Below are positions 57,593 to 64,000 of a DNA stretch of 64,000 nucleotides, piece after piece. The notes under the pieces were generated by a model. It was not told the origin of the DNA. It worked only from the letters and a program-made list of their open reading frames with translations, and did not search any database. Numbering within the stretch: the first letter of the stretch is position 1; each line of letters opens with the position of its first letter. The position numbers and the translations under genes are program-made. The DNA comes from Hofstenia miamia (lineage: Eukaryota > Xenacoelomorpha > Acoela), in the NCBI GenBank assembly GCA_004352715.1, contig SCFE01000095.1, positions 478,618-542,617 on the forward strand, written 5' to 3'.

Positions 57593-58100
57593 TATCGCAA
57601 AATTACTCGCAATTCTGCATTTGATCTAAATGTAATAAACTTGAAACGCGTATATAGCCGAATAAACTATTAAAATATAAAATTCGTTTTAAAACAAAAT
57701 GGTGTTTGGTGAAAATAGAAATATTACATCAGTGTATATGGGCGAATAAAATAAACCATTATCATAAAAATCGTTTAAAAACAAAAACGGGTACAATGAA
57801 AAGAGAAATATTAATTCACTTTATATAAAAGGTGATAGTAAAATACGGAAAAACCTATTGTAATGTAATTTGCATTGGTATTTAAAAAATTATTGCATCT
57901 AAATAATTCTCTTTAGTCAATTCAAACAATCGCAAAATTAGTCACAATTCTCCATTTGATCTAAATGTAATAAACTTGAAACACGTATAGTGAGATGAAT
58001 GTTAATTTCAATAGCAAGCGTTTACAAAGAATTTAAATTCGTAATTCGATACACTAGTTAAAAAAATTATTGCGTCTAAATAATTCTCATTAGACACATA
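57593..58100. repeat. dispersed direct repeats
   Basis: 57593-57655 and 57930-57990 share gcatttgatctaaatgtaat-type text (atcgcaaaatta, aataaacttgaaac). 57885 and 58063 share aaattattg.(a/g)tctaaataattct. A further roughly 82-bp duplication lies in 57660-57810. Confidence 0.7.
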
Positions 58101-58253
58101 AAACCGTTAATACATAACATTACTCATCCCAAAAACGTGTACGCCAAAGGAGGAAATACAAAAATTAACTGAATAAAACAACAATGCAAATCATTGTTTA
58201 AAACAAAAAAATATTACAAAGTTGAATATATAGTATAAAATATTGAAAAAGTA

Positions 58254-58262
58254 GCTTACCTG
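58254..58262 (-). other. candidate splice donor, minus strand
   Basis: CAG/GTAAGC on the minus strand, close to consensus. A second, ACAAG/GTATGT, is at 58796-58802. They suggest transcription units reading leftwards in the insert. Upstream coding is not convincing. Confidence 0.25.
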
Positions 58263-58427
58263 TCTGATATATGGCTTTAGACGTTACCCAACTTGCTTGC
58301 ATTGGTGTTAGACTAATATCAAACTGGACGCATTCAATCTGTGACTCATGTCAAACCAATTTCCGTTTCGTACATCGAGTCTTTCTCTTTCCTTTAACGT
58401 GGTAAGTTGATTAAACTACAATTCCCA

Positions 58428-58446
58428 CCAATCAAGCATTTATAAA
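58428..58446 (+). promoter_or_regulatory. CCAAT/TATA pair
   Basis: CCAATCA at 58428-58434 and TATAAA at 58441-58446, followed by a pyrimidine-rich stretch just before the N gap at 58478. The downstream gene, if any, lies in the gap. Confidence 0.35.
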
Positions 58447-59426
58447 ACGCATGGGTCGCTCATCCACTTTTTTCCTCNNNNNNNNNNNNNNNNNNNNNNN
58501 NNNNNNNNNNNNNNNNNNNNNNNNNNNNNNNNNNNNNNNNNNNNNNNNNNNNNNNNNNNNNNNNNNNNNNNNNNNNNNNNNNNNNNNNNNNNNNNNGATT
58601 TGCACTTTTTCCGCTTAAAATATTTTTCTAATAACCGGAATTTACATTATTGTCATGTAAATAATTCAGAAATCGCTCCTAAGCATTTTGTTAAGATCTA
58701 GTTTTGCATTTTTTGCGCTTAAATTTAAAAACGTACTCAATTAAAATTTGAAATGTTATAATAAGATGCATAGGTTATCAAACAATTATATGTCAACATA
58801 CCTTGTTATTTTGTGCGTAGATGTTTTTGAAACCAAAAACGTGTTGCCTTCAATCGTTCACCAATTTGTATCGTTCTTTAACATTATATATCGATAAACA
58901 AGTCTTTTTGAAAGTGAAAACCGTCTTAAATCGAGGCGAAACATGGTTTAAACTCCACCTACTTTGTTGAATAGAACTGCGTATAAGATGAAAACTTTTC
59001 ACGGATTCCATAGCAGTCTGCTAAAAATAAATAGTAGTGAATGCTATTGTAAAACACTTGCTTCATTTACTCTGATATGAAATAATCAACTACACGCTTA
59101 CATATAATGATGGATGAATCTTTATACTAAATATTTTGTATTAATCATTAACAATGTTTCACACAAATTTGAAAGCTAGAAATTTTGTAAAACGTGTACA
59201 AAGCAATAATGTATTTCCCCAACAAAACGAAAATCAACGCATAATTTTCACTCGGTTGTTAGTTAGAAAATTGTAAATGCAATAAATAATTTGTATTAAT
59301 TGAAAGTAAGACTTTTTACAAAGAATTCGAGTTCTAAATCACTTTATTTTGGTTATGTAATAAAACGGGTATTACTAATATTAAATATCTCCATATATAG
59401 ACATTTTTTTAAAAGAGTGAAATTAG

Positions 59427-59454
59427 CCAATCACAAAAACTCTATGTTTATAAA
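59427..59454 (+). promoter_or_regulatory. CCAAT/TATA promoter of the 52-codon ORF
   Basis: CCAATCA at 59427-59433 and TATAAA at 59449-59454, placing a start site near 59480, about 30 bp before the ATG at 59512. Confidence 0.45.
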
Positions 59455-59511
59455 TTCATTATTTTTCCTTGTTGTGAAATCACTTCTCTAAAAACTCAGC
59501 ATACAAGCGCA

Positions 59512-59670
59512 ATGTCTATTGAAGCATCAACAAACGGATCTCTTGGCAATCTTATTGATGACTTATTCACCAGTCCACATCAAACCTACAACCCCCTAAC
59601 GCAAGAAGCAATTCCTTCGCGAACACCTATTAAAGAAAAGAATGGCAATCAGCAAAAGAAAAGACACTGA
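59512..59670 (+). CDS. small uncharacterised 52-residue protein
   Basis: MSIEASTNGSLGNLIDDLFT, a Pro/Thr-rich middle with QEAIPSRTPIK, and a basic end NQQKKRH-stop. It is the only ORF in the window with all parts of a simple gene in order: CCAAT box, TATA box, ATG, stop at 59670 and AATAAA at 59677-59682. No signal peptide or membrane segment. The basic C-terminus could be a nuclear or nucleic-acid-binding tail (inference). A second ATG at 59734 (MSIHSVPLQEHI) runs into the 1000-N gap and starts with the same MSI. Family not recognised. It lies within the block inserted in the RLE-type element, so it may belong to a mobile or endogenous element. Confidence 0.4.
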   Translation: MSIEASTNGSLGNLIDDLFTSPHQTYNPLTQEAIPSRTPIKEKNGNQQKKRH

Positions 59671-59676
59671 TCGATT

Positions 59677-59682
59677 AATAAA
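59677..59682 (+). terminator. polyadenylation signal AATAAA
   Basis: Seven bp after the stop of the 52-codon ORF. Confidence 0.4.
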
Positions 59683-60790
59683 AAAGTTCTATAACACACT
59701 ATAACCATGATAACGTTTTGCAGTGTTTAAACAATGTCAATTCACAGTGTACCTTTGCAAGAGCATATTCNNNNNNNNNNNNNNNNNNNNNNNNNNNNNN
59801 NNNNNNNNNNNNNNNNNNNNNNNNNNNNNNNNNNNNNNNNNNNNNNNNNNNNNNNNNNNNNNNNNNNNNNNNNNNNNNNNNNNNNNNNNNNNNNNNNNNN
59901 NNNNNNNNNNNNNNNNNNNNNNNNNNNNNNNNNNNNNNNNNNNNNNNNNNNNNNNNNNNNNNNNNNNNNNNNNNNNNNNNNNNNNNNNNNNNNNNNNNNN
60001 NNNNNNNNNNNNNNNNNNNNNNNNNNNNNNNNNNNNNNNNNNNNNNNNNNNNNNNNNNNNNNNNNNNNNNNNNNNNNNNNNNNNNNNNNNNNNNNNNNNN
60101 NNNNNNNNNNNNNNNNNNNNNNNNNNNNNNNNNNNNNNNNNNNNNNNNNNNNNNNNNNNNNNNNNNNNNNNNNNNNNNNNNNNNNNNNNNNNNNNNNNNN
60201 NNNNNNNNNNNNNNNNNNNNNNNNNNNNNNNNNNNNNNNNNNNNNNNNNNNNNNNNNNNNNNNNNNNNNNNNNNNNNNNNNNNNNNNNNNNNNNNNNNNN
60301 NNNNNNNNNNNNNNNNNNNNNNNNNNNNNNNNNNNNNNNNNNNNNNNNNNNNNNNNNNNNNNNNNNNNNNNNNNNNNNNNNNNNNNNNNNNNNNNNNNNN
60401 NNNNNNNNNNNNNNNNNNNNNNNNNNNNNNNNNNNNNNNNNNNNNNNNNNNNNNNNNNNNNNNNNNNNNNNNNNNNNNNNNNNNNNNNNNNNNNNNNNNN
60501 NNNNNNNNNNNNNNNNNNNNNNNNNNNNNNNNNNNNNNNNNNNNNNNNNNNNNNNNNNNNNNNNNNNNNNNNNNNNNNNNNNNNNNNNNNNNNNNNNNNN
60601 NNNNNNNNNNNNNNNNNNNNNNNNNNNNNNNNNNNNNNNNNNNNNNNNNNNNNNNNNNNNNNNNNNNNNNNNNNNNNNNNNNNNNNNNNNNNNNNNNNNN
60701 NNNNNNNNNNNNNNNNNNNNNNNNNNNNNNNNNNNNNNNNNNNNNNNNNNNNNNNNNNNNNNNNNNNNNNAATTAAAAATGCATTAGCGA

Positions 60791-61012
60791 GCTGTCAAAA
60801 AAAATCAATTAGCGAGATCTTCAAAGCACTTAGCGCCAAGTATCAATTAGATGACTCAACACCCAACCACCCTCGGCAATATTCACGATCTGTCAATCAA
60901 TATGGTTTTACCCCCCCGAGCTGTCAACCTGTCAAAAAAATCAATTAGTGGTAGATGTCAATTAGATGACTCAGCGGTTCAACCACCCCTTCGATATTCG
61001 CGGTCTGTCACG
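60791..61012. repeat. two direct repeats, GC-richer
   Basis: About 60791-60895 and 60928-61012 share ctgtcaaaaaaa.tcaattag, tcaattagatgactca, caaccacc and gatctgtca/ggtctgtca, with a roughly 20-bp length difference. The first copy also holds agcgagat and agcgcc words like those of the (TA)n-bounded elements. Confidence 0.7.
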
Positions 61013-61090
61013 TGACGTGTGACGTCATAAGCTCTCGACCAATCAGAATAGGTGTTACGAATCCAGCTCTCGACCAATCAGAGGCGTTTG
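61008..61090. promoter_or_regulatory. promoter-like cluster (E-box, CRE, two CCAAT)
   Basis: CACGTGAC near 61009, perfect CRE TGACGTCA at 61020-61027, and a directly repeated ctctcgaccaatcag (CCAATCA at 61039 and 61074). It is clearly GC-richer than the surroundings. No gene start is evident immediately downstream on either strand. Confidence 0.45.
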
Positions 61091-61123
61091 TTTGTGGTCT
61101 CCTACGAGTCCCCTTAACTACTG

Positions 61124-62360
61124 AACAACCGCCTTTCAGCTTATCAAGGAAAAACTGCATGTGCATGATTAAATGCTTACCCCTCTTTGAATATAGGTCT
61201 TAAAATGACTAACATAAGCCTCAGGGTTGCTATTGCACAGAGACTTGGTTGTAAAATTTGTGAGCCTCACACTTGTATTTGTGGCTCATTGGTTGATTCT
61301 GATGGAGGCATGGACTTTCGTGCAAAAAGAGTGCAGGTCGCTTTTCTCGCCACAACACACTTAATGACATTATTAAGCAAGCTCTCAATTCTGCAGATGT
61401 GCCCTCTGTATTAGAACCACCTGGTTTGTCAAGTTGACATTGGTTCCGTGGAAGCGAAATCGAGTTCTTCTATGGGATGTAACTGCAGTCGATGCTCTGG
61501 CCCCATGTAGAGTCAACAATTATGCTCCATTAAAGGCTGCAGAAGATGTTGGCTACGACTTTCAACATATAGCCTTTTAAGTTCAAGGCAATTGTGGATC
61601 TGAATCTTTTGAATTTCTCAAAACACTTGGCTTATCCCCAGGAATTCCTTATGCAAAGAATCAGTGTTGCAATTCAAATGGCAAATAGTGCTTGTTTCAT
61701 TGGCACAGTTGGTTCAACAAAACAGTTGGACGAAGTCTTCTGGTTGTAGACGTATCTCCTCTACTCTCTTCATAGNTATAGGTCTTAAAATGACTAACAT
61801 AAGCCTCAGGGTTGCTATTGCACAGAGACTTGGTTGTAAAATTTGTGAGCCTCACACTTGTATTTGTGGCTCATTGGTTGATTCTGATGGAGGCATGGAC
61901 TTTCGTGCAAAAAGAGTGCAGGTCGCTTTTCTCGCCACAACACACTTAATGACATTATTAAGCAAGCTCTCAATTCTGCAGATGTGCCCTCTGTATTAGA
62001 ACCACCTGGTTTGTCAAGTTGACATTGGTTCCGTGGAAGCGAAATCGAGTTCTTCTATGGGATGTAACTGCAGTCGATGCTCTGGCCCCATGTAGAGTCA
62101 ACAATTATGCTCCATTAAAGGCTGCAGAAGATGTTGGCTACGACTTTCAACATATAGCCTTTTAAGTTCAAGGCAATTGTGGATCTGAATCTTTTGAATT
62201 TCTCAAAACACTTGGCTTATCCCCAGGAATTCCTTATGCAAAGAATCAGTGTTGCAATTCAAATGGCAAATAGTGCTTGTTTCATTGGCACAGTTGGTTC
62301 AACAAAACAGTTGGACGAAGTCTTCTGGTTGTAGACGTATCTCCTCTACTCTCTTCATAG
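61124..62360 (+). pseudogene. C-terminal zinc/endonuclease-like domain of the RLE-type retroelement
   Basis: RLSAYQGK, stop (W codon TGG to TGA), LNAYPSLNIGLKMTNISLRV, then LGCKICEPHTCICG (Cys-rich zinc motif). After frameshifts comes [29 protein letters not shown]. The RPDG motif expected here is deleted. LVPWKRNRVLLWDVTAVDAL follows, and later MQRISVAIQMANSACFIGT. The C..C..H.C..RH.aLNdii...(RPD)...WDvT order resembles the CCHC plus restriction-like endonuclease end of R2-group elements. It is read twice because of the duplication around 61776. Confidence 0.65.
61192..62360. repeat. 584-bp duplicate around a single N (probable assembly artefact)
   Basis: 61192-61775 and 61777-62360 have equal length and appear identical, separated by one N at 61776. 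An unmerged contig overlap is the simplest explanation. Confidence 0.88.
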
Positions 62361-62439
62361 CTTCTTCTACAGGACGTTCAATAAACCTGTTGTTTTTTAT
62401 GCTGAAGATCTGTATTTTAGGAAGTTTACTTCAATGTGT

Positions 62440-62606
62440 CCAAATTTAAATACACTTACCTTAAATTGATTATGAGTAATGTTGATTGGTAACCAAGTCT
62501 TAATTATTGTAGTTTATTTGTAACCAAGATTGATCATTTGTAACTTAGATTACATTTGTAACGTTGATTTCGTAAATATATTGGATATTCTTCCTTGTTG
62601 AAAAAA
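62440..62606 (+). repeat. repetitive 3' tail of the RLE-type element
   Basis: Several imperfect tttgtaac(c)aagattgat-type units (about 62485-62575) precede the junction with the LINE. Tail repeats are usual at non-LTR 3' ends. Confidence 0.5.
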
Positions 62607-62960
62607 TAAGTTATTTATTTGCTTATATATTACTTTTTCTAACATTTTACTTAGTATTGGGAGTACCGAAATTGGTCTATAACTAATGGCATCTTCAGTA
62701 TCACATTTTCATGTATAGGTATGATTTGTGCTATTTTCAAATAATTCGGAAAGACGCTCTCAGAAATACATTGATTTAAAATATCACATAATGGTCTGCA
62801 TAATATTGGCATTGCTTGACTTAAATACCATGATGGTATTTTAGACGGCCCTTGTGATTTTTAACGTGTAAGTTTTGTGATATTTCATTAAACTGATATA
62901 AAGTTTTGAAGAAAAATTTAAATTGTTCTTTATAAAACAAATTTTAAAGAGTATTCTTAT
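62606..62960 (-). pseudogene. LINE reverse transcriptase, N-terminal part
   Basis: Minus strand. KSQGPSKIPSWYLSQAM, LCDILNQCISESVFPNYLKI, AQIIPIHE, then in another frame SYRPISVLPILSKMLEKVIY and KQINN. These are the G.D.iP..yl, s..fP..lK.A...P and RPISvLp..sKilEk blocks that precede the RT catalytic core. Reading continues on the far side of the insertion at 54237. Confidence 0.8.
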
Positions 62961-64000
62961 TGCAAATGCAGTAAAACTCAATATAAAAATTTTCACGTTT
63001 ATCTACGTTATTTTTTCAATCTTCTATTATATCGACTATGATGATCATAAGTAATAAATTCTGAGAAGCATGCTAGATTTCTTTGTTGCTATTATTTTCA
63101 AATGTCTATAAATGATTGACAAACAAATTTCTCTATTTAGAACATTTTAATCATAGTACGATCTCTTTACTCCTCTGTTCTTTTCACAGTCATATACATG
63201 TAATGGCTATTTATATTTTGGCCTCCTAATAACCAGTCCATTATTTCTTAATTTTCTCATTTAGTTTTACGAGTACATGACATTGTGAGTAACTTCATAG
63301 CCTAGTGCTGGTAAATGACTATGAATTTTTGAAACTCGGCTACTGTGCTTACGATTGGGAGAATTTCTGCATTCTTATAATTCAATTCGACTACAAATTT
63401 ACAAGTTACTCTCAAATCAATCGAAATGTTATTCTATTTTGTTATTTTGTTAATAGTCAACACATAGATAGAATATAATGAATTCTAGAAGGTTCTGCAT
63501 AACTGATTTTAAATAAGACTATTGGTATAAAGATAGTTACTTTGATTTCTTGTTGAAGAATTTACTACAACAAGGTGCATTTTATTTAGTCTAAATAAAA
63601 AATATTGTCTCTAGGAGAAGTATTGTCTACATTATTTACAAACGCATCTCGATCTTTTTTTATGCTAAATTCTGTCAAAAATGTGCTTACAGGTACTAGT
63701 GAAAACAATATTTAAGGAAATATCGTAATTAAGTCACTTGTAAAAAGAGCTTTGCCTGTAACCATTATAGCAGGTATTAATCAGCATAAAAAATAACATC
63801 AATTTAAACCTCAGGTACTCATAGAATTGTTATTAGTAATGAAAAAATATTTAAATTTTATGACTTTCTAATTGATGAAACAAAGGCAAAAATAATTAGG
63901 ACAGCAAAGTAAACTTTTCAAATGGTACAATTACAAAGAAGCTTATAACTACTTGTGCAAGCCATATTAATTATTATCTTTCACCAGAGTTCAATTGTGA
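62961..64000. other. anonymous DNA, possibly LINE 5' region
   Basis: If the LINE were complete, its endonuclease would lie here on the minus strand. I see only weak hints and cannot support a call. Confidence 0.3.

Larger units (their letters stand above)
56658..61115. mobile_element. 4.4-kb block inserted between RT and C-terminal domain
   Basis: Separates LDDSFDA (56656) from the resuming homology LNNRLSAYQGK (about 61124). It contains repeated aggtagaacaaatt-like words (56685-56960), a 94-bp tandem repeat, direct repeats near 57593/57930, promoter-like CCAAT/TATA pairs, one complete mini-ORF, two N gaps and GC-richer direct repeats (60791-61012). Its nature is unknown. A single N at its left edge leaves misassembly possible. 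Confidence 0.45.
54238..62606 (+). mobile_element. R2-like (RLE-type) retroelement inserted in the LINE
   Basis: An approximately 8.4-kb segment that splits the minus-strand LINE RT. The flanking LINE peptides join logically (KVIYKQINN on the right side, YIEKHNL on the left). An aataa/ttatt-rich word occurs at both junctions. Inside are a zinc-finger/RT part (54308-56656), an inserted 4.4-kb block, the C-terminal zinc/endonuclease part (61124-62360) and a repetitive tail (62440-62606). Length is inflated by one false 584-bp duplication and N gaps. Confidence 0.6.

Noticed and set aside
59718-60948. Long frames crossing the 1000-N gap
   Set aside because: Same artefact. Only the ATG at 59734 is mentioned as a possible partial ORF.
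1-64000. tRNA or rRNA genes
   Set aside because: None seen on reading both strands, though a covariance-model scan (for example tRNAscan-SE) would be needed to exclude tRNAs properly.

Overview
This is a eukaryotic, invertebrate-type window: very AT-rich (about 70% by eye), gene-poor, and dominated by decayed transposable elements and (TA)n microsatellites. There are no bacterial-style operons. Splice-like signals, an exon-sized GPCR piece, an importin-alpha C-terminus, a leucine-rich-repeat exon and Penelope, mariner, piggyBac, Ty3/gypsy and several non-LTR (LINE) lineages all fit a metazoan such as a cnidarian or another aquatic invertebrate. I cannot name the species. A short degenerate CCCTAA-like stretch is compatible with, but does not prove, TTAGGG telomeres.

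Layout. 1-6.5 kb: a dead mariner transposase (minus), then anonymous DNA. 6.5-13 kb: a small sequence held between two (TA)n arrays, a Penelope-like element end with a GIY-YIG endonuclease, a LINE RT, a minus-strand RT fragment, and a plus-strand LINE ORF1 plus AP-endonuclease. 14-18.5 kb: a diverged inverted repeat, then two consecutive elements bounded by (TA)n with periodic subterminal motifs. 18.5-21.2 kb: first exon of a rhodopsin-like receptor (minus) and two candidate exons. 21.4-26 kb: LINE RT pieces, a second mariner, a LINE-type 3' tail. 28.4-33.5 kb: piggyBac remnant, then an internally deleted minus-strand gypsy element whose two LTRs each hold a (TA)n array; a (TA)n-flanked element sits inside the array of the 3' LTR. 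35-38 kb: importin-alpha C-terminus (falsely duplicated around a gap), LRR exon, a signal-peptide-like reading frame, a candidate internal exon. 41.5-43.2 kb: a 1.7-kb DNA transposon with about 116-bp terminal inverted repeats inserted between (TA)n arrays and carrying remains of a zinc-finger transposase-like protein. 43.9-44.6 kb: a fold-back element built of 21-bp repeats. 45-53 kb: mostly anonymous DNA with a 368-bp tandem repeat, a third mariner and some unassigned reading frames. 53.1-63 kb: nested structure, a LINE RT gene (minus) split by an R2-like, restriction-like-endonuclease (RLE) type retroelement (plus), itself split by about 4.4 kb of DNA with tandem repeats, promoter-like sites and one complete mini-gene.

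The main biological theme is (TA)n arrays acting as insertion sites. At least five non-homologous or distantly related segments are bounded on both sides by (TA)n. One of them has an empty-site counterpart in the window (the other LTR of the same gypsy element), another has long TIRs and transposase-like coding. Two have periodic (about 30-bp) subterminal CAAAGNGC motifs.

Assembly cautions: N gaps lie at 14345-14412, 19621-20620, 21689-22688, 29400-29591, 30680-30977, 35626-35646, 58478-58596 and 59771-60770 (three are exactly 1000 N), plus single Ns at 41323, 53123, 56657 and 61776. The sequence is repeated base-for-base on both sides of 35626-35646 and of 61776, so these are probably unmerged contig overlaps. 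Essentially every coding remnant is frameshifted or interrupted by stops; no complete conventional gene is seen apart from the 52-codon ORF at 59512.
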